Positions 1-5,664 are shown, counted from the first letter of the stretch. The stretch is 5,664 bases of DNA from an uncultured Oscillospiraceae bacterium (GCA_958403605.1 CATXYA010000147.1:1-5664); one strand, 5' to 3'. The notes: a model not told the origin generated them from the letters alone. Translations and numbers: made by a program.

Positions 1-13
1 CCCTCGCAAAGGG

Positions 14-48
14 GGCGGCCGCCTACCATGTATGGTGGTGCCTTTTTT
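14..48 (+). terminator. Intrinsic terminator candidate for a gene left of the window
   Basis: A GC-rich stem pairs 14-23 with 34-42: GGC with GCC, then two G-U wobbles among C-G pairs, with one bulged G at 18. The loop is about 10 nt. Six T residues follow at 43-48, giving the stem-plus-U-tract form on the plus strand. There is no matching U-tract on the other strand. An alternative smaller stem (ACCAT/ATGGT) uses the loop region. It would end a transcript entering from the left. Confidence 0.5.
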
Positions 49-81
49 CATTATCACAAAAAGTTGCGTTCTCATCAAGAT

Positions 82-121
82 AAAAACCATCTGGCCCTGC
101 ATATGGCCCGATGGTTTTTTT
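82..121. terminator. Probable bidirectional intrinsic terminator
   Basis: AAAAACCATC (82-91) pairs with GATGGTTTTT (110-119). After one mismatch the stem continues with GGCC (93-96) pairing GGCC (105-108), around an 8-nt loop. The plus strand ends in seven T residues (115-121). The minus strand ends in five (complement of 82-86). A-tract, stem and T-tract form the classic two-way terminator between converging genes. It can end the minus-strand zinc-ribbon transcript and back up the terminator at 14-48 for a plus-strand gene outside the window. Confidence 0.75.
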
Positions 122-169
122 ATTGCGCAAGTAACAAAAAATGCCGTAAATGCGAACTTGTGAGCATTG

Positions 170-221
170 GTGCGCGTCAGCGCACAGGACGAACGTCCAC
201 GGCTATTTTTTATTGCTGACG
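170..221. repeat. Hairpin and overlapping inverted repeat
   Basis: GTGCGC (170-175) and GCGCAC (180-185) form a perfect 6-bp stem with a GTCA loop. CGTCAGC (175-181) is also a perfect inverted repeat of GCTGACG (215-221), so the two pairings exclude each other. A 5-bp palindrome, GGACG-AA-CGTCC, sits between them (187-198). No T-tract directly follows the stem, so it is not called a terminator. Function unknown; a structured 3' UTR or regulatory RNA is possible. Confidence 0.4.
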
Positions 222-270
222 TGTACTGAAACAAATTATCTCCATAGCCGTGGGCCGGGGGGCGGCCCAC
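197..270. repeat. Two mutually exclusive inverted repeats
   Basis: CCACGGCTAT (197-206) is a perfect 10-bp inverted repeat of ATAGCCGTGG (244-253), with a 37-nt AT-rich interval. GTGGGCC (250-256) also pairs perfectly with GGCCCAC (264-270) around a 7-nt loop. The two stems share positions 250-253 and cannot form together. The short stem begins 30 nt downstream of the zinc-ribbon stop codon on the minus strand, so it would form first in that transcript. Neither stem is followed by a good U-tract on the minus strand. This may be a 3' UTR structure or an attenuator-like switch. Confidence 0.45.
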
Positions 271-300
271 ATGGCTGAAAAACCAGCCTGCGCGCCTTCT

Positions 301-1152
301 TCACGCCGTCCAGCGGTAACGGCAGCCGCGGCAGCGCCAGCGTTTTTCAGGGTCCTGCACACGGATCGAGCCCTTTGTATATCCTTGGCGGCCATGGAGG
401 CGGATCACTTCCCAGTGGCTGCTGTGGCCAAGGCACACAATGTCCGTGGAATGGCAGCGCGGGCACATGCGGATGCCGTGGGCGCGGTTATAGGCGATGC
501 GCTTTTGCTCCGCCAGCTGCCGCGCCTGCTCCTTTTCCGCCGACCGCTTCTTCCGGTTTTGGCGCCAACGCCGCCAGAAACAGGGAATGTCCGTGCCATA
601 GGAAGGGTCAAACCGCTTGCGCAGCTGCGTATAAAGAAGCGGGATAAAGAGCACCAGCAGAAACCCGAGCGTCTCGCCCTCTTCCCCTCTGGTCAGCGCC
701 CCCGCCAGAAGGCTGACCGCCACCGCGCCGCAGACAGCGACGATGGCCCACCGCTGCCAGGGATCGCGCTTTTCCGGCTGCCGCGCTTTGCGGAACAGCC
801 AGGTACAGGCCACGATGGCCAGGAAAAGGTAAAAGACGTCCCAGGTACTTTTGGCCGCCGCCGTGAGCGGGGCGGCGCTGGTGATGCCCCGGAACGCGAG
901 ATATCCCAGCAAGGCCAGCAGCAGCGCCAGCCAAGGCATCCACTTTTTTACATAGAAGGGCGCGGCGGACGGCAACGCAGCACTGGCCGCGGCAGATGGC
1001 TGGCCGCACTGGGGGCAGACGCCGTCTTGCAAAGGCGCACCGCAATCCGGACAATGCTCGATCACCGGGGCGGGCGCGGGCACAGGCGCCGGGGCGCCGC
1101 AGTTGGGGCAGAACTTGCTGTCGAATTCGGTACCGCATTTTGGACAGATCAT
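301..1152 (-). CDS. Zinc-ribbon membrane protein with four predicted TM helices
   Basis: This 283-residue protein opens with two zinc-binding motifs. The first is a zinc ribbon (C3, C6, C15, C18). After a Pro/Ala hinge (21-29) comes a second one (C34, C37, C46, C49). Four hydrophobic helices follow at about 72-87, 104-120, 136-153 and 161-177. The loop at 121-135 and the segment after 177 are rich in Arg/Lys, which by the positive-inside rule places both ends in the cytoplasm. A basic helix (about 197-222) leads to a C-terminal four-cysteine module (C230, C233, C274, C277). N-terminal ribbons on membrane proteins are widespread in Firmicutes, but I do not recognise a specific family or function. 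The gene lies 40 nt downstream of a related gene on the same strand, so co-transcription is likely. The ATG is supported by AGGAGG six bases upstream. The fold and zinc binding are well supported; the role is unknown. Confidence 0.85.
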   Translation of the reverse strand: MICPKCGTEFDSKFCPNCGAPAPVPAPAPVIEHCPDCGAPLQDGVCPQCGQPSAAASAALPSAAPFYVKKWMPWLALLLALLGYLAFRGITSAAPLTAAAKSTWDVFYLFLAIVACTWLFRKARQPEKRDPWQRWAIVAVCGAVAVSLLAGALTRGEEGETLGFLLVLFIPLLYTQLRKRFDPSYGTDIPCFWRRWRQNRKKRSAEKEQARQLAEQKRIAYNRAHGIRMCPRCHSTDIVCLGHSSHWEVIRLHGRQGYTKGSIRVQDPEKRWRCRGCRYRWTA

Positions 1153-1158
1153 CGCGCG

Positions 1159-1164
1159 CCTCCT
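1159..1164 (-). promoter_or_regulatory. Shine-Dalgarno site for the membrane zinc-ribbon gene
   Basis: The complement reads AAAAAGGAGGCGCGCG followed directly by ATG. The AGGAGG core ends six bases before the start codon, which supports the start at 1152. It lies in the 40-nt gap between the two zinc-ribbon genes, so the second gene has its own translation initiation site. Confidence 0.8.
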
Positions 1165-1192
1165 TTTTACTGATTTTGTGATACCAGCGGCA

Positions 1193-1885
1193 TCATTTGA
1201 GTTTCAGCGTCCAATGGCGGCCGCAGTTGAGGCAGACCATCTCGATCTTGTTCCGGTTGCCTGCGCCGACGCCCATGACGGCGCCGCTTTCGCCGAACAG
1301 CGCCTGCCCGATCATGGCTTCACTGAGGCTGAACGTCCGGCCGTCCCTCGTCTGGATGGCGGTGGACTTACACCGCGGGCACATGGGGATGCCGCTGCGC
1401 TTGTTTTCTTCGATGCGCGCGTGCTCCGCCGCCTGTTCCGCCGCTTGCCGCTCCTGGGCGATCTCCTGCCTGGAGCGCTCGCCACGGAAATGCGCATTAT
1501 CCACTTCCGTGGGAAAATAAGGCCGTGAAAGCGCCGTCGGGGTGTCCTTTACTTTTAGCCAGGCAAGGGCTGATGGTAGCGGGTGCGTCGCTATATATTT
1601 TCTGGCGATAGCGGTCGCATGCTCAGGAGCTAAACTAAAATTTGCAGCCAAGTAGCAAGCAAAGGCATTCTCTGATTTTCGATAGAATTTATAAAGCTCC
1701 TGCATGCCTTCCTCCGTCAGGCCCGCAGGCCAATCGTCGGTCAGCTGCTCCTCTTCCTGCGGCGATGAATTTCGCGCCTGGGCCACGGAGGCCGCAGCCG
1801 TCGTGGGGGCTGCCCCAGCGGCAGGCGTGCCGCACGTTGGACAAAAATTGCCCTCAAACTTCGTGCCACAATTTGTACAAAACAT
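1193..1885 (-). CDS. Soluble zinc-ribbon protein, paralogue of its downstream neighbour
   Basis: This is a 230-residue protein. An N-terminal zinc ribbon (C3, C6, C15, C18; MFCTNCG...FCPTCG) is followed by an Ala/Thr/Ser linker (about 20-47). A helical domain (about 55-112) that I do not recognise comes next, then a charged helix rich in Glu, Arg, Gln and Ala (about 135-163). The C-terminal module has C169, C172, C218 and C221, with a Gly-rich hydrophobic stretch between the pairs (about 187-209). No clear membrane helix is seen. Residues 165-175 ([11 protein letters not shown]) match [11 protein letters not shown] in the downstream protein, so the two share both termini and differ in the middle. 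I chose the ATG at 1885 over the GTG at 1888: it lies 7 rather than 4 bases from AGGAGG and aligns with the paralogue's MxCxxCG start. It is probably first in a two-gene operon. Cargo or partner is unknown; nucleic-acid or protein binding would be a guess. Confidence 0.85.
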   Translation of the reverse strand: MFCTNCGTKFEGNFCPTCGTPAAGAAPTTAAASVAQARNSSPQEEEQLTDDWPAGLTEEGMQELYKFYRKSENAFACYLAANFSLAPEHATAIARKYIATHPLPSALAWLKVKDTPTALSRPYFPTEVDNAHFRGERSRQEIAQERQAAEQAAEHARIEENKRSGIPMCPRCKSTAIQTRDGRTFSLSEAMIGQALFGESGAVMGVGAGNRNKIEMVCLNCGRHWTLKLK

Positions 1886-1892
1886 CACAGCG

Positions 1893-1898
1893 CCTCCT
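1893..1898 (-). promoter_or_regulatory. Shine-Dalgarno site deciding the start of the soluble zinc-ribbon gene
   Basis: The complement reads CAAAAGGAGGCGCTGTGATG. The AGGAGG core is seven bases from ATG (1885) and only four from the adjacent GTG (1888), favouring ATG. The AAGGAGGCG context is identical to that before the other two genes. Confidence 0.75.
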
Positions 1899-1912
1899 TT
1901 TGAGCCTATCTT

Positions 1913-1918
1913 ATCATA
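1913..1918 (-). promoter_or_regulatory. Weak -10 candidate for the zinc-ribbon operon
   Basis: On the minus strand TATGAT (1918 to 1913) matches five of six bases of TATAAT. It would place transcription start near 1906, about 20 nt before the start codon. No good -35 hexamer is found 16-18 bases upstream (the site reads about CCTCTG), so this is a tentative call. Confidence 0.3.
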
Positions 1919-1962
1919 CGCGCAGGGAAGATTCCAGAGGGACGGCGGGCTTTTTGCTGCGC

Positions 1963-1988
1963 TAAAGAACGGGACATGCCCGTCTTTA
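1963..1988. repeat. Bulged inverted repeat in the divergent spacer
   Basis: TAAAGAACGGG (1963-1973) pairs with CCCGTCTTTA (1979-1988), giving 10 bp with one bulged A and a 5-nt ACATG loop. A 6-bp pair, GCGCAG (1920-1925) with CTGCGC (1957-1962), ends exactly where this stem begins and could stack on it. There is no U-tract on the plus strand. The position between two divergent transcription units suits an operator or a structured leader of the tape-measure transcript. A terminator is less likely. Confidence 0.45.
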
Positions 1989-2031
1989 CGATAAATTTGT
2001 ATTCCATCCCACTATTTTCTATTTCCACAGA

Positions 2032-2037
2032 AGGAGG
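2032..2037 (+). promoter_or_regulatory. Shine-Dalgarno site deciding a TTG start
   Basis: AGGAGG lies eight bases before TTG at 2046. The preceding in-frame stop is TAA at 1992-1994, with no ATG or GTG between it and 2046. The first in-frame ATG (2103) has no comparable site at a workable distance. This makes TTG the best start for the long plus-strand gene. Confidence 0.8.
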
Positions 2038-2045
2038 CGGATCCT

Positions 2046-5000
2046 TTGGCAAAAACTGCACAAAAGGTAGAACAAGAGGTCACCCGGGCGGCCAAGCGCG
2101 CCATGCAGGAGCTGAATTCCCTGACGGCCACGATGCAGCAGACCCTGACCCAAGCCGCGGCGCAAGTATGCGCCAGCGTCCAAAAAATGTCCGAAGCCAC
2201 CGGCGCGGCGTTGAACACGCTGGAGAGCCAAGCCGTCGCGACCCAGCAAAACATGATGCAGACCGCGAAGGCCGCGGTCGAGCAGGCCATTGCCGCCTGC
2301 GTGGTCATGGACACGCTGCAAAAACAGGCGGCCCAGGCCAGCGCCGCGGCAAAGCAGACCACCCAGGCCACCCAAGCCGGCGCCGAAGCCGTGCGGGACA
2401 GTGTGGCACAGGCGCTGATGATCGCCGAGGCGGACCTGAAGCGCACGGTGTTGGAAGGCAGCGCGGTCCAGGAACAGATGCAGCGCATGCGCGACCAGGC
2501 ACGGGAAACCATGCCGGAGGAGGAAGGCGTCGACCAGGAAGCGGCTTTGGACGCGCTTTTGGCGCAGGACGCCGCTTACCAGCAGCTGAACGCGCGCTGC
2601 CAACAGTTGATGGACCGCTGGAGCCTGCAAAACAGCGAGGTGCTTGTCCAGCGGGACTTACTGGCGCAGCTGAACGCCCAATTGGGGGCCAATGCCGCCG
2701 CGCAAGGCCAGCAGGCCGGCTTCGGCGGAATGGCGCAAGAGATCATGGTCGTCAACACGGCCTTGGCGCAGCAAGCCGCGCAATACGCCCTGTTGGGGCA
2801 GGCGCAGCAGCTGTACTGGGGCGCGGCGCCGCAGCCGCTGGCTTTGGGCGCCGCGCCCCAGCAGCTGGCCTTGCCGCAGCATGCGGGTGCGGGGAGCTTC
2901 CAGAACGATCCGAGCCTCGTCCAAGAGGTGACCAGCTTCTTGCCCTCTCTGACAAATATCATCGAAGGGGCCAAAAAAGGGTTCCAATCGCTCCACAGTG
3001 TGATCCAATCGCTGAGCGGGCCTTTTGCAACCGTCAAAGAAGCGGCCTCCCGCGTTTTCGACAGCCTGGCGGAGCACTTCAAGGGGCCGCTGGAGAAAAT
3101 GAAGGAGGGTGCGACCCAATCCTTTGAGGGTTTGAAAGAACGGCTGAAAAAGCCGATGGAAAAGGTAAAGCAGTTGGGCACCATCGCTTTCAACGGCATG
3201 AAAGAGGGCCTGAACAACGTGGTGGCGGCCAGCCCACAGCTGTCGGCCTCGGTGGAGGGCGTCAAAAGCAGCATCGAACTGCTGAAAAACACGCTGGGGA
3301 CGATCGCGGCGCCGGCGGTGGAGGCGCTGGCCCCCATTTTCACCGCCATTTGTAACGCCGCCATCACCGCCGCCAATGCGGTGGCGATGTTTGTGGCGCG
3401 GCTGAGCGGCAAAAGCACGTACATGCGGGCCACGCAGGCCGCCAAAAGCTACGGCGGCAGCGTGGGCGGCGCCGGGCAGGCGGCCAAAAGCGCCGCCCAG
3501 GATGTGGAAGAGCTGGACAAGGCCACCAACACGCTGGGCCTGGATGAGCTGAACGTGCTTCAGCAGCCAGAGGCCAGCAAGCCCTCCGGCGGCTCCGGAG
3601 GGTCCGGCGGCGGGGGAGGCGGCAGCAGCGGCGGCGGTGGGCTCGTTTTGGAAGAGGTCGCCATCGACGACGGCGTCGCCAATTTCGCCGACGGCATCCT
3701 GGCCAAGCTCGGCCCGCTGAAAAATGCGTTTGCGGGACTGCAGGCCGAGCTGGAGCGCCTGGGCAAGTTTGCCTGGGAAGGTCTGGTGGATTTTTACCAG
3801 ACCTTTCTGGTGCCGGTGGGGAACTGGACTTTGGGCACGGGGCTGCCCCGGTTCATCAACGCCATCACGAACGGGCTGGCCTCCATCCACTGGGAAACGA
3901 TCAACAAAAGCCTGCACGGGCTGTGGGAAGCCCTGGCGCCGTTTGCCATCCATGTGGGCGAGGGCCTATTGTGGCTGTGGGAAAAGGTGCTGGTGCCGCT
4001 GGCGGCGTGGAGCATCGGCAAGCTGCTGCCCGCCTTTTTGGATCTGCTGGCCGGGGCGCTGAAGGTCGTGAACGCCGTCATCAATGCGTTGAAACCCGTT
4101 TGGGAATGGTTTTGGGACACTTTCCTGGAGCCCCTTGCCAAGTGGACGGGCGGCCTGATCGTGAAGGCCCTGGAGGGCTTGGCCGGTGTGCTGGACCGTC
4201 TGGGCGGCTGGATCGAACAGCACCAGGACAGCATCACCGGACTGCTGAAAGCCCTGACGCCCCTGGCGACTGCCATTGGCGGCGTGGCGGTGGCGTCCAA
4301 AGTCGGCTCGGGAGCCCTAGGGCTGCTGAAAACCGCCTTTGGGGTGGAAGATATCGGTGAAATCGCTTCTAAAACCCAAAGTTTTGTTGGCTCCATTGCA
4401 AAAGCTTTCGGGAGCCTCAATGTGGAAAGCCTCGTCTTGGTCGCTGTTATGGCGGGCATCGCCGCAGCAATCGTTGCTGTAAGTGCGATCATTGAGCACT
4501 TCAGCGAGAAGGCTATCGAAGCGCCGGACGTTCTGGAGGGCATGTCGGAGGCGACGCGCCAGGCCGTGGGGCCGTATCTGGAGCTTTCCGACGCGGCGGA
4601 GAAAAGCCTGAAGCAAATCGCCTGGAGCGGCCAAACGGTCACCGAGGAGATGAAAAACAACCTCGTCAGCCAATATGACGACATGAAGACCCAAATCGTC
4701 ACCAAGCTGGAAGAGCAAAAGAACGAGGTGGGGACCAAGCTTTCGGAGATGTTCGCCAACACGGATGTGCTGACGGAGGAGGAAAAGCAGGCGGTCATCG
4801 CCCGCGCCCAGGAAGCCTATGATTCTAAGCGCCAGACCGTGGAAGAGCAATCGGCACGGATCAACGAGATCCTTTCCCTGGCGTCCGCCGAGGGCCGCGC
4901 GCTGACGCAGGAAGAGGCCGACGAGATCGGCCAGATCCAAAGCAATATGCGCACCACCGCCGTGGAGACACTGAGCGGCAGCGCAGAGGAACAGCAGCTG

Positions 5001-5664
5001 ATCCTGCAGCGGATGCAGGAGTCCAGCAGCGAGATCTCGGCGCTGCAGGCCGCGGACATCGTGGCGGAAAGCGCCAAAGCCCGCGACGCCACCATCGAGG
5101 ACGCCCTCTCCCGCTATAACGACCAGATGGCCATTGCAGAGCTGCTGCGGGCGGACGGCACCGCCGAAAGTGCCGCCGCAGCGGACGAGATCATCGCCGA
5201 GGCCACGCGGCAGAAGAATGAATCGATCAAGCAGGCGCAAGACCTGCATGACAATGTCGTGAACGAAGCGAAGCTGCAAGCTGGCGACCACGTAAACGAA
5301 GTGGACTGGGAGACCGGCCAGGTACTGAGCAAGTGGGACGTGATGTGGGCTGGCATCGTGGAGGGAGCACAGGCGCTATGGGACAACATTGTGGCTGTCT
5401 TCACCCTAGTGGCGGATTGGTTCTTGAACAATGTCATTACGCCACTGCTGGACTTCTTTGCCGGACTGTGGGAGACCTTGAAGGCACTGCCGGGCGAGGC
5501 CTGGCTGTTTATCCAGGAGACCTGGCTGGGCGTGTGCGAGTGGTTCAACACCGTTATCATCATCCCGCTGCTGGAGTTCTTTACCGGCTTATGGGAGACC
5601 CTGAAGGCGCTGCCGGGCGAGGCCTGGCTGTTTATCCAGGAGACCTGGCTGGGCGTGTGCGAGT
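2046..5664 (+). CDS. Phage tail tape-measure-like protein, 3' end cut by window
   Basis: One frame is open for 1206 codons with no stop and runs off the right edge. Tape-measure proteins set tail length during assembly and help DNA cross the host envelope. Regions seen: an Ala/Gln-rich, probably coiled-coil N-terminus (1-257); a Gln/Pro/Ala linker (258-290); amphipathic helices (291-405); a block at 406-469 with APAVEALAPI and LSGKSTY; LGLDELNVLQQ (497-507); a Gly/Ser linker (514-532); a Trp-rich part (582-722) with three LxPxxxW motifs; a hydrophobic helix (796-816); charged helices (817-1080); VDWETGQVLSKW (1086-1097); then 41-residue aromatic repeats from 1125. The block, the DELN motif with Gly/Ser linker and the VDWETG motif recur, as I recall, in Firmicutes tape-measure proteins; no search was run. 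The TTG start is supported by AGGAGG. Odd points: zinc-ribbon genes upstream instead of tail chaperones, and an N-terminus I cannot place. The family call is strong; an intact phage is not shown. Confidence 0.88.
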   Translation, partial: MAKTAQKVEQEVTRAAKRAMQELNSLTATMQQTLTQAAAQVCASVQKMSEATGAALNTLESQAVATQQNMMQTAKAAVEQAIAACVVMDTLQKQAAQASAAAKQTTQATQAGAEAVRDSVAQALMIAEADLKRTVLEGSAVQEQMQRMRDQARETMPEEEGVDQEAALDALLAQDAAYQQLNARCQQLMDRWSLQNSEVLVQRDLLAQLNAQLGANAAAQGQQAGFGGMAQEIMVVNTALAQQAAQYALLGQAQQLYWGAAPQPLALGAAPQQLALPQHAGAGSFQNDPSLVQEVTSFLPSLTNIIEGAKKGFQSLHSVIQSLSGPFATVKEAASRVFDSLAEHFKGPLEKMKEGATQSFEGLKERLKKPMEKVKQLGTIAFNGMKEGLNNVVAASPQLSASVEGVKSSIELLKNTLGTIAAPAVEALAPIFTAICNAAITAANAVAMFVARLSGKSTYMRATQAAKSYGGSVGGAGQAAKSAAQDVEELDKATNTLGLDELNVLQQPEASKPSGGSGGSGGGGGGSSGGGGLVLEEVAIDDGVANFADGILAKLGPLKNAFAGLQAELERLGKFAWEGLVDFYQTFLVPVGNWTLGTGLPRFINAITNGLASIHWETINKSLHGLWEALAPFAIHVGEGLLWLWEKVLVPLAAWSIGKLLPAFLDLLAGALKVVNAVINALKPVWEWFWDTFLEPLAKWTGGLIVKALEGLAGVLDRLGGWIEQHQDSITGLLKALTPLATAIGGVAVASKVGSGALGLLKTAFGVEDIGEIASKTQSFVGSIAKAFGSLNVESLVLVAVMAGIAAAIVAVSAIIEHFSEKAIEAPDVLEGMSEATRQAVGPYLELSDAAEKSLKQIAWSGQTVTEEMKNNLVSQYDDMKTQIVTKLEEQKNEVGTKLSEMFANTDVLTEEEKQAVIARAQEAYDSKRQTVEEQSARINEILSLASAEGRALTQEEADEIGQIQSNMRTTAVETLSGSAEEQQLILQRMQESSSEISALQAADIVAESAKARDATIEDALSRYNDQMAIAELLRADGTAESAAAADEIIAEATRQKNESIKQAQDLHDNVVNEAKLQAGDHVNEVDWETGQVLSKWDVMWAGIVEGAQALWDNIVAVFTLVADWFLNNVITPLLDFFAGLWETLKALPGEAWLFIQETWLGVCEWFNTVIIIPLLEFFTGLWETLKALPGEAWLFIQETWLGVCE
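3768..4211 (+). repeat. Three degenerate LxPxxxW protein repeats in the tape-measure gene
   Basis: Within the tape-measure-like protein, LVPVGNW (588-594), LVPLAAW (649-655) and LEPLAKW (694-700) are each preceded by an aromatic pair such as FY, LW or FW. The first two are followed by a GxxLPxF(I/L) helix and the third by a more diverged one. Spacing between the proline residues is 61 and 45, so these are related modules rather than exact tandem repeats. Similarity is visible in protein only, which implies an old duplication. Such Trp- and Pro-punctuated helices are common in tape-measure proteins. Confidence 0.5.
5418..5663 (+). repeat. Two tandem 123-bp (41-codon) repeats in the tape-measure gene
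   Basis: Unit 1 is 5418-5540 and unit 2 is 5541-5663. The encoded units share 34 of 41 residues. They are identical over the last 26 residues, which include GLWETLKALPGEAW and ETWLGVCE. At the DNA level 5487-5541 and 5610-5664 are identical over 55 bases, and the match is cut by the window edge. Aromatic residues fall at unit positions 1, 18, 29 and 36. The 24 residues before unit 1 keep the same spacing (W1101, W1112, F1119, W1125), so they look like a diverged earlier copy. More copies may follow to the right. Confidence 0.9.

Larger units (their letters stand above)
1..300. other. Non-coding region with terminators and inverted repeats
   Basis: No convincing gene lies here. The short plus-strand frame beginning at 28 runs through both terminator hairpins and has no ribosome binding site. 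The stretch is visibly more AT-rich than the genes to its right between about 43 and 245. It contains two intrinsic terminator candidates (14-48, 82-121), a tight hairpin (170-185) and overlapping inverted repeats (197-270). It lies downstream of the minus-strand zinc-ribbon unit. It probably also lies downstream of a plus-strand gene to the left of the window, so it reads as a convergent intergenic region. A small RNA cannot be excluded, but no promoter for one was found. Confidence 0.6.

Noticed and set aside
28..219. Short plus-strand frame of 63 codons
   Set aside because: It spans both terminator hairpins, has no ribosome binding site and gives an unremarkable peptide.
250..1173. Plus-strand 307-codon frame opposite the membrane zinc-ribbon gene
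   Set aside because: The translation is Arg/Pro/Ala-rich without domain features. The minus strand shows cysteine pairs, membrane helices and a good ribosome binding site.
1886..1888. GTG as start of the soluble zinc-ribbon gene
   Set aside because: It is only four bases from the Shine-Dalgarno core; the adjacent ATG at 1885 has better spacing and matches the paralogue's start.
1985..2018. Promoter for the tape-measure gene (TTTACG at 1985, TATTTT at 2013)
   Set aside because: Spacing is 22 bases and both hexamers match only four of six consensus bases, so it is not supported as a promoter.
2103..2105. First in-frame ATG as start of the tape-measure gene
   Set aside because: No Shine-Dalgarno at a suitable distance; TTG 2046 has AGGAGG eight bases upstream and adds 19 residues consistent with the helical N-terminus.
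1976..3127. Plus-strand 383-codon frame overlapping the tape-measure gene
   Set aside because: It lies in another frame of the same strand, translates to Arg/Gly/Ala-rich low complexity, and has no Shine-Dalgarno at its start. The frame from TTG 2046 has recognisable domains throughout.
2658..5291. Long minus-strand frames opposite the tape-measure gene (2658-3953, 3794-4798, 4317-5291)
   Set aside because: They are antisense shadows of GC-rich codons, overlap one another, and lack plausible domains and start signals.
1..5664. tRNA, rRNA, CRISPR array or insertion sequence
   Set aside because: No cloverleaf, no regularly spaced short repeats with spacers, and no transposase or terminal inverted repeats were seen. 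The only exact long repeat is the in-frame 123-bp unit at the right edge.

Overview
This window looks like a high-GC Clostridia-type Firmicute (for example a gut Oscillospiraceae/Ruminococcaceae member) or one of its prophages. The grounds are strong AAGGAGGCG ribosome binding sites before all three genes, a TTG start, N-terminal zinc-ribbon proteins, and a large tape-measure-like protein of a kind common in gut Firmicutes phages. The assignment comes from recognising patterns, not from a search.

Layout. Positions 1-300 carry no convincing gene. They hold two intrinsic terminators (14-48 and 82-121) and a cluster of overlapping inverted repeats (170-270). Positions 301-1885 on the minus strand hold a two-gene unit of related zinc-ribbon proteins. 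The upstream gene (1885 to 1193) encodes a soluble 230-aa protein. The downstream gene (1152 to 301) encodes a 283-aa protein with four predicted membrane helices. Both have an N-terminal CxxC-x8-CxxC ribbon and a C-terminal MCPRC...CxxC module. The divergent spacer (1886-2045) holds a bulged 10-bp hairpin and a weak minus-strand -10 candidate.

From 2046 to the right edge, one plus-strand reading frame is open for 1206 codons without a stop. It starts at TTG behind a near-consensus Shine-Dalgarno and is truncated by the window. It encodes a phage tail tape-measure-like protein: an Ala/Gln-rich helical N-terminus, a conserved helical block with an LGLDELNVLQQ motif, a Gly/Ser linker, a Trp-rich region, one hydrophobic segment, a long charged helical region with a VDWETG motif, and 41-residue aromatic repeats that reach the window edge.

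How they fit together. The zinc-ribbon pair is probably one transcript, read away from the tape-measure gene, so the two units share a divergent control region. The usual neighbours of a tape-measure gene (major tail protein, tail chaperones) are absent on the left side. This could be the edge of a prophage tail module, a rearranged or decaying prophage, or a stand-alone tape-measure-like protein. The window does not decide between these.
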